Positions 1 to 8,019 of a stretch of DNA of 64,000 nt are shown piece by piece. The position numbers and the translations under genes are program-made. A model generated the notes under the pieces. The model was not told the origin of the DNA. It ran no database searches and saw only the letters and a list, made by a program, of their open reading frames with translations. The stretch lies in NCBI GenBank assembly GCA_040183005.1, contig JAMPIW010000002.1, forward strand, positions 62,001 through 126,000. Reading direction: 5' to 3'. This DNA comes from Gammaproteobacteria bacterium. GTDB taxonomy: Bacteria; Pseudomonadota; Gammaproteobacteria; Ga0077554; Ga007554. Positions within the stretch are counted from its first letter, which is position 1. The number at the start of each line of letters is the position of its first letter.

Positions 1-42
1 AAAATTGGAATAGGCGTGAACCACGTACCAGCGCATCGCCAT
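1..42 (-). CDS. nusG: NusG N-terminus (partial, runs off window)
   Basis: Reading the minus strand from 42 gives MAMRWYVVHAYSNF, which matches the N-terminus of the transcription antitermination factor NusG (RWYVV.A.S in the family). Only 14 codons are in the window. It follows secE by 4 nt, and a GGGAGG ribosome-binding site lies inside the end of secE. The secE-nusG pair is the standard bacterial arrangement and the rest of the gene lies left of the window. Confidence 0.9.
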   Translation of the reverse strand, partial: MAMRWYVVHAYSNF

Positions 43-46
43 GCGT

Positions 47-394
47 TCAGCCTCCCTGACCGGTCAACAATCGAACCGCCCACAACAAAAACATATCAAC
101 CAGCCATAGAAAAATGGCTACCACGACAACCATGACCATGACAACCAGCGTCGTTTGCAATGTTTCTTTACGTGTCGGCCAAACCACCTTACGCACTTCA
201 ACCTTAGACTCACGGATGAAGCCCAACGTCTTTTGGCCAACTGCGGTCTGCATCGCAATGGCGGTGGAAATGCCCATCGCCACCAAGATGCCAATGACAC
301 GCAACAACATGGAGTGATCGGCGTAGTAATAAAAGGCGCCTATAGCGCCACTCACTACCAGAACCGCCAATGTTAATTTTATTTTATCTGCCAT
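47..394 (-). CDS. secE: SecE, preprotein translocase subunit
   Basis: This 115-aa protein is the SecE subunit of the SecYEG inner-membrane protein channel. It begins MADKIKLT and has three hydrophobic segments (about residues 5-22, 30-48 and 82-112), the three-helix form typical of gammaproteobacteria. Between helices 2 and 3 lies the conserved amphipathic stretch with EVRKVVWPTRKE, which contacts SecY. The open frame continues upstream to 490, but that part is the tRNA-Trp gene read through, so the ATG at 394 is the start. It lies between tRNA-Trp and nusG, as in the secE-nusG operon of Proteobacteria. Confidence 0.95.
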   Translation of the reverse strand: MADKIKLTLAVLVVSGAIGAFYYYADHSMLLRVIGILVAMGISTAIAMQTAVGQKTLGFIRESKVEVRKVVWPTRKETLQTTLVVMVMVVVVAIFLWLVDMFLLWAVRLLTGQGG

Positions 395-429
395 GCCTGC
401 TTCTAATAATTCCGGTAACCACCGGATTG

Positions 430-505
430 TGGCAGGCCAGGAGGGAATCGAACCCCCAACCTGCGGTTTTGGAGACCGCCGCTCTGCCAATTGAGCTACT
501 GGCCT
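430..505 (-). tRNA. tRNA-Trp (CCA)
   Basis: The 76-nt cloverleaf reads AGGCCAG at the 5' acceptor arm and CTGGCCTGCCA at the 3' end, with an encoded CCA. The anticodon stem-loop carries CTCCAAA, giving anticodon CCA for tryptophan, and the T-loop is GGTTCGATTCC. It lies between tuf and secE, a position seen in several gammaproteobacteria. Confidence 0.95.
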
Positions 506-588
506 AGAACCTTACGTTTTTTTAGTTGCGGCTCCGGGTTTGCCAGCCCCAACAACTGGGGTCTGCAACACAAGATCCGAAACTGTCT

Positions 589-1779
589 TTACTCAATCAC
601 CTTAGTTACAACACCGGCGCCGACAGTACGGCCACCCTCACGAATCGCAAAACGCAATCCTTCGTCCATAGCAATCGGGGCAATCAGGCTCACCGTGACA
701 CGCACGTTGTCACCCGGCATCACCATCTCGATCCCCTCCGGCAGATCCACCGAACCGGTAACGTCGGTGGTGCGGAAGTAAAACTGCGGACGGTAGCCAT
801 TGAAGAACGGGGTGTGACGTCCACCTTCGTCCTTGGACAAGACGTACACTTCGGCTTCGAACTTGGTGTGCGGCTTGATTGAACCCGGCTTGCACAGTAC
901 CTGTCCGCGCTCGACGTCTTCGCGCTTGGTGCCGCGCAACAGGACGCCGACGTTGTCACCGGCACGGCCTTCGTCCAGCAGCTTGCGGAACATTTCCACG
1001 CCGGTGCAGGTGGTCTTGACGGTGGGCTTCAAGCCGACGATTTCCACTTCTTCGCCAACTTTGACAATGCCCTTTTCAACACGGCCCGTCACGACGGTGC
1101 CACGGCCAGAGATCGAGAACACGTCTTCGATCGGCAGCAGGAAGGGCTTGTCAATCGGACGCTCAGGCAAGGGAATGTACGAATCCATCGCTTCGAGCAG
1201 CTTGATCACGGCAGGCACGCCGATATCGCTCTGGTCGCCTTCGAGCGCCTTGAGGGCGGAACCGGTGATGATCGGGGTGTCGTCGCCGGGGAATTTGTAT
1301 TTATCCAGCAGCTCGCGCACTTCCATTTCCACCAGCTCCAGGAGCTCGGGATCGTCCACCATGTCGGCCTTGTTCAGGAATACGACGATGTAGGGCACGC
1401 CGACCTGGCGGGCCAGCAGGATGTGCTCGCGGGTCTGCGGCATGGGGCCGTCGGCAGCGGAGACGACCAGGATCGCGCCGTCCATCTGCGCTGCGCCGGT
1501 GATCATGTTTTTTACATAGTCGGCATGGCCGGGGCAGTCCACATGCGCATAGTGACGGGCGTCGGATTCGTACTCGACGTGCGCGGTGGCAATGGTGATG
1601 CCGCGCGCGCGCTCTTCGGGCGCCGAGTCAATCTGGTCATAGGCCTTGAATTCGCCGCCATGACGCTCTGCCATCACTTTCGTCAACGCTGCCGTCAACG
1701 TGGTCTTGCCATGGTCTACGTGACCAATCGTGCCTACGTTAACATGCGGCTTGGTACGCTCAAACTTTCCCTTGGACAT
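589..1779 (-). CDS. tuf: Elongation factor Tu
   Basis: The 396-aa translation is EF-Tu, the GTPase that brings aminoacyl-tRNA to the ribosome. GTP-binding motifs are visible: GHVDHGKT near residue 19, DCPGHADY near 81, NKADMVDD near 136 and a SALK element near 174. Domains II and III follow to the C-terminus. It starts at ATG 1779 behind a G-rich Shine-Dalgarno (GAGGGGG). It sits directly after tRNA-Tyr, -Gly and -Thr, as in the E. coli tufB operon, and is probably cotranscribed with them. A second tuf copy may exist elsewhere, since two copies are usual in this class, but it is not in this window. Confidence 0.98.
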   Translation of the reverse strand: MSKGKFERTKPHVNVGTIGHVDHGKTTLTAALTKVMAERHGGEFKAYDQIDSAPEERARGITIATAHVEYESDARHYAHVDCPGHADYVKNMITGAAQMDGAILVVSAADGPMPQTREHILLARQVGVPYIVVFLNKADMVDDPELLELVEMEVRELLDKYKFPGDDTPIITGSALKALEGDQSDIGVPAVIKLLEAMDSYIPLPERPIDKPFLLPIEDVFSISGRGTVVTGRVEKGIVKVGEEVEIVGLKPTVKTTCTGVEMFRKLLDEGRAGDNVGVLLRGTKREDVERGQVLCKPGSIKPHTKFEAEVYVLSKDEGGRHTPFFNGYRPQFYFRTTDVTGSVDLPEGIEMVMPGDNVRVTVSLIAPIAMDEGLRFAIREGGRTVGAGVVTKVIE

Positions 1780-1899
1780 TCCGCGACCCCCTCACTAGAT
1801 ATTAAGTAAACTTTTCAACAAGAAACCTGCGACGATGCCAACAACCGCCCGTCGCACTTAAAGAATTCAACCAGCCTGGGCCGATAATCCATCAAATTT

Positions 1900-1975
<76 letters not shown>

Positions 1976-2031
1976 ATTTTTATTTCCAGCAGCTCGCTCG
2001 GTTATACTAACTCAAGACCTTGGCAAACTTA

Positions 2032-2105
2032 TGGAGCGGGTGATGGGAATCGAACCCACGCTATCAGCTTGGAAGGCTGAAGTTCTACCATTGAACTACA
2101 CCCGC
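2032..2105 (-). tRNA. tRNA-Gly (TCC)
   Basis: This 74-nt tRNA has acceptor GCGGGTG paired with CACCCGC, an encoded CCA and anticodon TCC in the loop CTTCCAA (glycine). It is the second tRNA of the cluster upstream of tuf. Confidence 0.95.
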
Positions 2106-2122
2106 CTTTTCTTCAAAGCTTT

Positions 2123-2207
2123 TGGTGGAGGGGGGAGGATTCGAACCTCCGAAGGCAGAGCCGTCAGATTTACAGTCTGATCCCTTTGGCCGCTCGGGAA
2201 CCCCTCC
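2123..2207 (-). tRNA. tRNA-Tyr (GTA)
   Basis: This 85-nt class II tRNA has a long variable arm, acceptor GGAGGGG paired with CCCCTCC, an encoded CCA and anticodon GTA (tyrosine). It is the first gene of the tRNA-tuf transcription unit. Confidence 0.95.
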
Positions 2208-2226
2208 GAAAATATCTAAGTCGACT

Positions 2227-2255
2227 ATTATGATAGTGACGCCATGACCTGTCAA
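2227..2255 (-). promoter_or_regulatory. sigma70-type promoter of the tRNA-tuf operon
   Basis: On the minus strand there is a perfect -35 box TTGACA (2255-2250), a 17-nt spacer and a CATAAT -10 box (2232-2227). The predicted transcription start is near 2220, about 13 nt before tRNA-Tyr. No other good promoter is obvious between here and tuf, so the three tRNAs and tuf are probably read from this site. Confidence 0.75.
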
Positions 2256-2325
2256 CCACTTGCTTGCCAACAAACTAGGATTATCTGTTATTAATCCGCT
2301 ATCACGGATCATCGAGGATGGACAC

Positions 2326-3828
2326 ATGAAAAACCACAGCCCATTCACCACCGCGCTGCAATCCTTTCTGTCAACCCCTCTGACGGACACACTAACGCGC
2401 CATCAGGAAACATCACCCCAAGCCGCCGCGCTGGACCTATTTCATGCCGTTGCCACAGAGGTTCCGGCCTACCGTGACTTTTTGGTACAGCACGGCATTG
2501 ACCAGGCAAGCGTGCGTGATCACACCGATTTTCAGAAGCTCCCGCTGGTCACCAAACAAAACTATATGCTGGCATATCCATTGCCCGCACGGTGTCGCAA
2601 CGGCAAGCTGGAAGACTGCGAGATGATTGCCGTTTCATCGGGCTCCACCGGCACACCCCTGTTCTGGCCGCGCTCAACGCGCCATGAGCTGGATATTGCA
2701 ACGCGCTTTGAGCAGGTCTTTAGCGATAGCTTTCATGCCGACACCCGCAGCACTCTGGTGGTAGTGTGTTTTGCGCTAGGCACGTGGGTGGGAGGCATGT
2801 ATACCACGCTGTGCTGCCGTTATCTTTCACAAAAGGGCTACCCTATAACAGTGGTGACTCCGGGCAATAACAAGGCCGAGATCTACCGCATCATCGAAGA
2901 ACTCAGCCCCCACTTCGACCAGACTGTTCTGGCGGGCTATCCACCTTTCGTCAAGGATGTGATCGACAGCGGCAGTGTGCAAGGTATCGACTGGCCGCGA
3001 TACTCCGTGAAACTGGTATTTGCAGGCGAGGTGTTCAGCGAGGAATGGCGCAGCCTGGTATGCGCAAGGATCGGCTCAGGCAACCCCTGCTATGATACGG
3101 CTTCGCTTTACGGTACGGCGGATGCCGGGGTGCTGGGCAACGAAACCCCGCTGAGCATCACATTGCGCCGCTTCTTCGCCAACCACCCCGAGGCCGGGCG
3201 CGCGCTGTTCGGGGAATCGCGCCTGCCTACGCTGGTACAATATGATCCGTTAAGCCGTTTTTTTGAGGTTCACGAAGGCACGCTGGTTGTGACGGGTGAC
3301 AATGGCGTCCCCCTGCTGCGCTATCATATCGCCGACAAGGGCGGCATCGTCGGATACGATGAGATGCTAAACTTTGCCAATGAATGGGGCGGCAACTCGC
3401 TAGCCGAGCTGCAGCCCCATAATCTGAGAGGCACCCGCCCCCTGCCCTTTGCATACCTGTTTGGCCGGGCGGATTTCACGGTTTCTTACTATGGAGCTAA
3501 CATTTACCCTGAAAATGTAACTGTGGGCCTTGAGCAGCCGATTATTAAAGATTGGGTGACGGGCAAGTTTGTATTGGAGGTTAAGGAGAATACAGACCAG
3601 AACAAGGTTCTCAGCGTGACAGTCGAATTGTTGCCCAATGTTGCCGCGACCGTTGAGATGCGGGATGCCATAGGCGCTTCGATCCGGCAACATTTGTTGC
3701 GCCTCAACAGCGAATTTGCGCATTACACGCCGCCGGAACACCAGACTCCCGAGATCACACTGCTGCCGGCGGGCGACTCGAACTATTTCCCCGCCGGGAT
3801 CAAACATAGATATGTAAAAAAATCCTGA
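2326..3828 (+). CDS. PaaK-like adenylate-forming ligase (phenylacetate-CoA ligase family)
   Basis: The 500-aa protein carries the AMP/ATP-binding loop SSGSTGTP (residues 104-111) typical of phenylacetate-CoA ligase-like adenylating enzymes. A YGTADAG segment near residue 264 matches the family's adenylate-binding region. The C-terminal domain ends near a lysine in GIKHRYVKK, the expected adenylation lysine position. Such enzymes activate a carboxylic acid with ATP and pass it to CoA or another thiol; the substrate here cannot be deduced. The ATG at 2326 is chosen because GAGG lies 9 nt upstream, although the frame is open from 2260. Its TGA overlaps the Shine-Dalgarno of ttcA, so the two are likely cotranscribed. 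No phenylacetate pathway genes are nearby. Confidence 0.8.
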   Translation: MKNHSPFTTALQSFLSTPLTDTLTRHQETSPQAAALDLFHAVATEVPAYRDFLVQHGIDQASVRDHTDFQKLPLVTKQNYMLAYPLPARCRNGKLEDCEMIAVSSGSTGTPLFWPRSTRHELDIATRFEQVFSDSFHADTRSTLVVVCFALGTWVGGMYTTLCCRYLSQKGYPITVVTPGNNKAEIYRIIEELSPHFDQTVLAGYPPFVKDVIDSGSVQGIDWPRYSVKLVFAGEVFSEEWRSLVCARIGSGNPCYDTASLYGTADAGVLGNETPLSITLRRFFANHPEAGRALFGESRLPTLVQYDPLSRFFEVHEGTLVVTGDNGVPLLRYHIADKGGIVGYDEMLNFANEWGGNSLAELQPHNLRGTRPLPFAYLFGRADFTVSYYGANIYPENVTVGLEQPIIKDWVTGKFVLEVKENTDQNKVLSVTVELLPNVAATVEMRDAIGASIRQHLLRLNSEFAHYTPPEHQTPEITLLPAGDSNYFPAGIKHRYVKKS

Positions 3829-3838
3829 GGAAGCATCA

Positions 3839-4696
3839 TTGTCCAAAATAGAAAAAAAGTTGCTGCATTATGTCGGCAAGGCGATTGCCGATTACAATTT
3901 GATCCAGACCGGGGATCGCGTCATGGTCTGCCTTTCCGGCGGCAAGGATTCCTACACGCTGCTCTCCATTTTGCGCCTGCTGAGAATGCACTCGAACAAC
4001 AAATTCGAGATCCTTGCGTTCACACTGGATCAATCACAGCCCGGCTGGGACGACAGCGGCATGAGGGCATGGCTGGAACACTATAAGATCCCTTATGAGA
4101 TACTCAAAAAGGATACTTATTCTGTAGTTATAGAAAAAGTGCCGGAGGGAAGCACCTATTGTTCGCTATGTTCACGTCTGCGCCGAGGCAATATTTACAG
4201 ATACGCGGAAGATCACGGCTACACCAAAATCGCGCTGGGGCATCACCGCGACGATATGATCCACAGCCTGCTGATGTCGATACTCTACAATGGCGAAATA
4301 CGCTCCATGCCGCCCAAATTGCTCACCGACAATAAGCGCCACATCGTGATCCGTCCTCTGGCCTACTGCCAGGAACAGGACATCATCGAATACGCAAAGG
4401 AACGTGAATTCCCTATTATTCCCTGCAACCTGTGCGGTTCACAGGAAAATTTGGCGCGTCAACGCATCAAAAGACTGGTCAATGACCTTGCCCAGGAAAA
4501 CCCCAAAATACCCAGCAACATTCTCCATGCGCTAGGTCACATAAAACCCAGCCAGCTTATGGACAAACAGCTTTGGAATTTCAAGGGCTTGGAAGCGCAG
4601 CGCGAAAGCGAAGAAATGACGTTTGATATTGCAGAAAAAGGGGATCAGGAAATTGTATTCCCTGATCCCTTTCATGACCTGAGAGAGGTAGTCTGA
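3839..4696 (+). CDS. ttcA: TtcA, tRNA cytidine(32) 2-thiolation enzyme
   Basis: The 285-aa protein matches TtcA, which makes 2-thiocytidine at position 32 of tRNAs. It has the PP-loop ATP motif SGGKDS (residues 33-38), the CSLC pair (C108 and C111) and a further CNLCGSQ pair (C196 and C199). In this family three cysteines hold a [4Fe-4S] cluster. The start is a TTG at 3839, preceded by GAGG, which itself overlaps the stop of the upstream ligase. No ATG fits the family N-terminus. Length and motif order are normal. Confidence 0.93.
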   Translation: MSKIEKKLLHYVGKAIADYNLIQTGDRVMVCLSGGKDSYTLLSILRLLRMHSNNKFEILAFTLDQSQPGWDDSGMRAWLEHYKIPYEILKKDTYSVVIEKVPEGSTYCSLCSRLRRGNIYRYAEDHGYTKIALGHHRDDMIHSLLMSILYNGEIRSMPPKLLTDNKRHIVIRPLAYCQEQDIIEYAKEREFPIIPCNLCGSQENLARQRIKRLVNDLAQENPKIPSNILHALGHIKPSQLMDKQLWNFKGLEAQRESEEMTFDIAEKGDQEIVFPDPFHDLREVV

Positions 4697-4807
4697 AAAA
4701 TCATTACCAACAAGGGCAGCAAACCCATCCGTGGCTTGCACAACACCTGTCCGCATCTGGAGTAACGGCTTATATCAGCCGCCTACCCCTGTTATTCAAT
4801 ACTTGTT

Positions 4808-4927
4808 TTAGTGGCCCACCGGGTAATGCGCCAGGACGTTGGTCCCCAGCCAAGTAAGAATCAGGACGAACGCAATAACCGAAATTGGGATAATCGTGTC
4901 GTCGTTGGTATGGGATTTGTTGGACAT
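4808..4927 (-). CDS. 39-aa single-pass membrane peptide, unknown function
   Basis: Within a longer open frame, an ATG at 4927 is preceded by GGAG at 8-nt spacing. It encodes a 39-aa peptide beginning MSNKSHTNDD with one strong hydrophobic helix (about residues 13-32) and ending HYPVGH. The hydrophilic N-terminus is followed by a helix with a conserved-looking TWLGTN. I do not recognise a family. Size and topology are like small accessory subunits of membrane complexes, but no partner gene is adjacent. The upstream 390 bp are AT-rich and non-coding, consistent with its own promoter. Confidence 0.6.
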   Translation of the reverse strand: MSNKSHTNDDTIIPISVIAFVLILTWLGTNVLAHYPVGH

Positions 4928-5314
4928 GGTCGTCTCCTTCGTAAATAGTTGACTGGAACTGTAAGACATTAACCACAATAAATATAAGGTTAACGTTAGG
5001 CTACTTATACATAACATCAGAATCATTGTCAACATATTCTTACATCAAGCAAATGAGGGGTAATATGTCAATATTTTTCGAGGCTTGACTAAAAAAACCT
5101 GGCCGGTAAATTCATATAATTAATTTATTATCAACATGTTAATTATCACCCCTCAATGTTAATAATATTCGAGATTAGCCACCGGCAGCCTGTCCGGGAA
5201 CAAGCGTTGTTGCAGGACTGGAATGCGGGACGAAATAATTTCACATGCTAACCTCTCTATACGACGCACTCCTGGCCCACTCTAATTACTCAAATCATCC
5301 CCAGGTGACTGCCA
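4928..5314. promoter_or_regulatory. AT-rich divergent intergenic region with a palindrome at 5127-5146
   Basis: This 387-bp stretch separates the minus-strand 39-aa gene from the plus-strand flavoprotein and has no credible gene. It is markedly AT-rich between 4960 and 5170. At 5127-5146 there is an imperfect palindrome centred on CATG (ATTATcAACATGTTaATtAT), which looks like a dimeric operator. The regulator is unknown. Confidence 0.35.
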
Positions 5315-6562
5315 GTGTCAACGAATAGCCCGCACCGCCGCTCGGTGGTCGTCATTGGCGGTGGCCCTGCCGGACTCATGGCGGCGGAAGCGTTGATTAA
5401 CGGTGGCGTATCCGTCGATCTCTATGATGCTATGCCTTCCGTCGGCCGCAAATTTCTGATGGCGGGCAAGGGCGGCATGAATCTCACTCATTCGGAGCCG
5501 CTTGAGCAATTTCTTTCGCGCTACGGCACACGCCGGACACAACTCGAACCGTTGCTCAAGGCCTTCGGGCCTGAGGATCTGCGCGCATGGGCGCACGGGC
5601 TGGGTGTTGAAACGTTTATCGGCACCTCCCGCCGCGTGTTTCCCGTTGACATGAAAGCAGCGCCGCTGCTGCGTGCTTGGTTGCATCGCTTGCGCGAAGC
5701 CGGCGTTTGTTTCCACATGCGCCACCGCTGGTGCGGGTGGAACGCAGACGGCACCCTTCGATTTGCCGCGCCTCAGGGCGTACAATCCCTACACGCCGAC
5801 GCCGTGGTGCTTGCGCTGGGCGGCGGCAGTTGGGCACGGCTGGGTTCCGATGGCGCGTGGGTGCCTCTGCTTGTGGAGCGTGGCGTTCATGTCGAAGCGC
5901 TACAGGCTGCCAACTGCGGTTTCGATATCGGCTGGAGCGATCACTTTCGCGAACGGTACGCCGGGCAGGCCCTGAAAGCGATAAGCATTAACTTTACAGG
6001 TTCCACCCCTGTTGCCGTTAACCAACAGGGCGAACTTATGATTACGGACAGCGGTGTTGAAGGCGGTGTGATCTATGCACTATCCGGGCGTTTACGTGAT
6101 GAAATAACTGCCTCGGGTTCCGCAACCATCCACCTTGATCTGGCGCCCGGACGGGAACTCCCTCGCCTGATCAGCGACCTCTCACGGCCACGCGGCTCGC
6201 ACTCGATGGCCAAGCACCTCCGCCGGGCGGGCATTGAAGGTGTGAAAGCAGGGTTGCTGCGGGAGCGTGCGCCTCCGCAAATTTTCGAAGACCCAAGCCG
6301 CCTCGCCACAGCAATCAAGGCACTACCGCTAACACTCATCGCACCCCGCCCCATTGATGAAGCCATCAGCAGCGCAGGAGGCGTCGCCTTCGACGCGCTC
6401 GACGAACACCTGATGATCCGATCCTTGCCGGGCGTGTTCTGCGCAGGTGAAATGCTGGACTGGGAAGCACCGACAGGCGGCTATTTATTCACTGCCAGCT
6501 TCGCCAGCGGCCACGCGGCGGGGCTTGGAGTCATCGCCTGGCTCAATAGAGAGACAACGTAA
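5315..6562 (+). CDS. BaiN/HI0933-like FAD-dependent oxidoreductase (TIGR03862-type flavoprotein)
   Basis: The 415-aa protein starts with a dinucleotide-binding fold (VVVIGGGPAGLMAAEAL, residues 11-27). It continues with the MAGKGGMNLTHSE signature of the HI0933/BaiN flavoprotein family. A C-terminal FAD-contact segment reads GVFCAGEMLDWEAPTGGY. Members bind FAD, but most have no defined substrate. The start is a GTG at 5315 with AGGTGA 6 nt upstream. The gene ends 5 nt before the MscS gene and is probably cotranscribed with it. Confidence 0.85.
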   Translation: MSTNSPHRRSVVVIGGGPAGLMAAEALINGGVSVDLYDAMPSVGRKFLMAGKGGMNLTHSEPLEQFLSRYGTRRTQLEPLLKAFGPEDLRAWAHGLGVETFIGTSRRVFPVDMKAAPLLRAWLHRLREAGVCFHMRHRWCGWNADGTLRFAAPQGVQSLHADAVVLALGGGSWARLGSDGAWVPLLVERGVHVEALQAANCGFDIGWSDHFRERYAGQALKAISINFTGSTPVAVNQQGELMITDSGVEGGVIYALSGRLRDEITASGSATIHLDLAPGRELPRLISDLSRPRGSHSMAKHLRRAGIEGVKAGLLRERAPPQIFEDPSRLATAIKALPLTLIAPRPIDEAISSAGGVAFDALDEHLMIRSLPGVFCAGEMLDWEAPTGGYLFTASFASGHAAGLGVIAWLNRETT

Positions 6563-6567
6563 AGCAC

Positions 6568-7872
6568 ATGCAAAACACCCCTGAAATTTACAACCTGTTA
6601 GCGGACTTTATGTCTGACATGCAGCAAACTGCGCTGCTATGGCAGTTTGCCGTACTCGCGCTGAGCCTTGGCGTGGGGTGGTGGGTTGGGCGATTGGCAA
6701 AGCGGCATTTTGCCGAGCATCCGTTCGCTGAACAAGATGCGTTCGCCGGGGTTAGCGCACGCCGGATGTTTGGCGGCTTTAACCGCGTGATCTTCCCTCT
6801 CACAGCGTTATGCCTGGTGCTGATCGGCAAGGCGTTGCTCCGGCATAGCTATCACGTCAACCTGCTCAACATCGCGGCGGCGCTGCTGGTTTCGCTGGCG
6901 CTGGTGCGTTTGACCGTATACGTGCTGCGTAACATCTTTACGCCAAGTGGCTGGCTGCACACGTCCGAACGCTTCATCGCCGGACTGATCTGGCTTGGCG
7001 TTGCATTGCATATCACGGGTTTCCTGCCGGAAATCGAGCGGGTTTTTGACGAGCTCAGCTTTACCGTTGGCAAGCACCGGCTTTCGTTGCTGCTCGTTGT
7101 GCAAACGGTGTTTACCGTCGGCATTACCCTGTTGTTGGCGCTGTGGCTGGGCAGCGTTCTGGAGCGGCGCATTTTAGGTGCCGGCCAGATGGACATGAAT
7201 CTGCGCGTGGTGGCAACCAAGCTGGTCCGGGCGGCATTGCTCGTGATCGGCATCCTGATTGCGCTGCCGATATTAGGCATAGACATTACCGTGCTGTCCG
7301 TGTTTGGTGGCGCGCTCGGCGTGGGTCTGGGGCTGGGGTTACAGAAAATCGCCAGCAATTATGTCAGTGGCTTCATCATTCTGCTCGACAAATCCATCCA
7401 CCTGGACGACATCATCACCGCCGACAATCGTTATGGCAGCGTATCACGCCTCACCGCACGATATATCGTATTGAAAGCGCTCGACGGCACCGAAGCGATC
7501 ATTCCCAATGACACGCTGATCACCTCGACCGTGGTCAACCACTCCTACTCAGACCGCAAAATCAGAATCGGAATCCCGGTGCAAATCAGCTACGGCAGTC
7601 CCCTTGAAACCGCCATGAATATAGTGTTGCACACAGCTCAACACCATCCGCGCGTCATCAATGACCCTGAACCTAAAGTCTACCTCAAGGAATTTGCCGA
7701 AAACGGCATCGGCCTGGAGCTTTCAATATGGATTAGCGACCCGGAGGAAGGCCAACTCTCGCTGCGTTCCGACATCAACCTGGAAATCTGGCGCGAATTC
7801 CAAAAACAGGGAATTGAAATCCCTTACCCACAGCGCGCTATACACATCATCGGCCAGCCTTTGCAACCATAA
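6568..7872 (+). CDS. MscS-family mechanosensitive channel
   Basis: The 434-aa inner-membrane protein has several N-terminal hydrophobic helices. The diagnostic pore-lining helix (FGGALGVGLGLGLQKIA, about residues 248-264) is followed by the beta domain with DDIITAD and IPNDTLI. This glycine/alanine-rich helix marks MscS channels that open under membrane tension to release osmolytes. It lies 5 nt after the flavoprotein gene. Length exceeds small MscS (about 290 aa) because of additional N-terminal helices, like YbdG/YnaI-type members. Confidence 0.9.
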   Translation: MQNTPEIYNLLADFMSDMQQTALLWQFAVLALSLGVGWWVGRLAKRHFAEHPFAEQDAFAGVSARRMFGGFNRVIFPLTALCLVLIGKALLRHSYHVNLLNIAAALLVSLALVRLTVYVLRNIFTPSGWLHTSERFIAGLIWLGVALHITGFLPEIERVFDELSFTVGKHRLSLLLVVQTVFTVGITLLLALWLGSVLERRILGAGQMDMNLRVVATKLVRAALLVIGILIALPILGIDITVLSVFGGALGVGLGLGLQKIASNYVSGFIILLDKSIHLDDIITADNRYGSVSRLTARYIVLKALDGTEAIIPNDTLITSTVVNHSYSDRKIRIGIPVQISYGSPLETAMNIVLHTAQHHPRVINDPEPKVYLKEFAENGIGLELSIWISDPEEGQLSLRSDINLEIWREFQKQGIEIPYPQRAIHIIGQPLQP

Positions 7873-8019
7873 AAGACATGGGGACTAATGGCAGGAGACT
7901 TCCCATCAAACTACCTACGCTGCGCCGCCGTGCTCATTTTTCATTTTGGACCCGGTGCCTCCACCCCTAAAAGGTCGTATAGTGCGCAAGTCGCCAAATA
8001 AAAATAACGAGAACTTTTA

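Noticed and set aside
4940-5170. FNR-type box (TTGAT-N4-ATCAA) in the 39-aa gene leader
   Set aside because: Only half-sites were seen; no full match.
7873-8019. Second attachment-like copy of the tRNA-Val 3' end
   Set aside because: I compared the region and saw no match to the tRNA 3' segment, so no att site is claimed.
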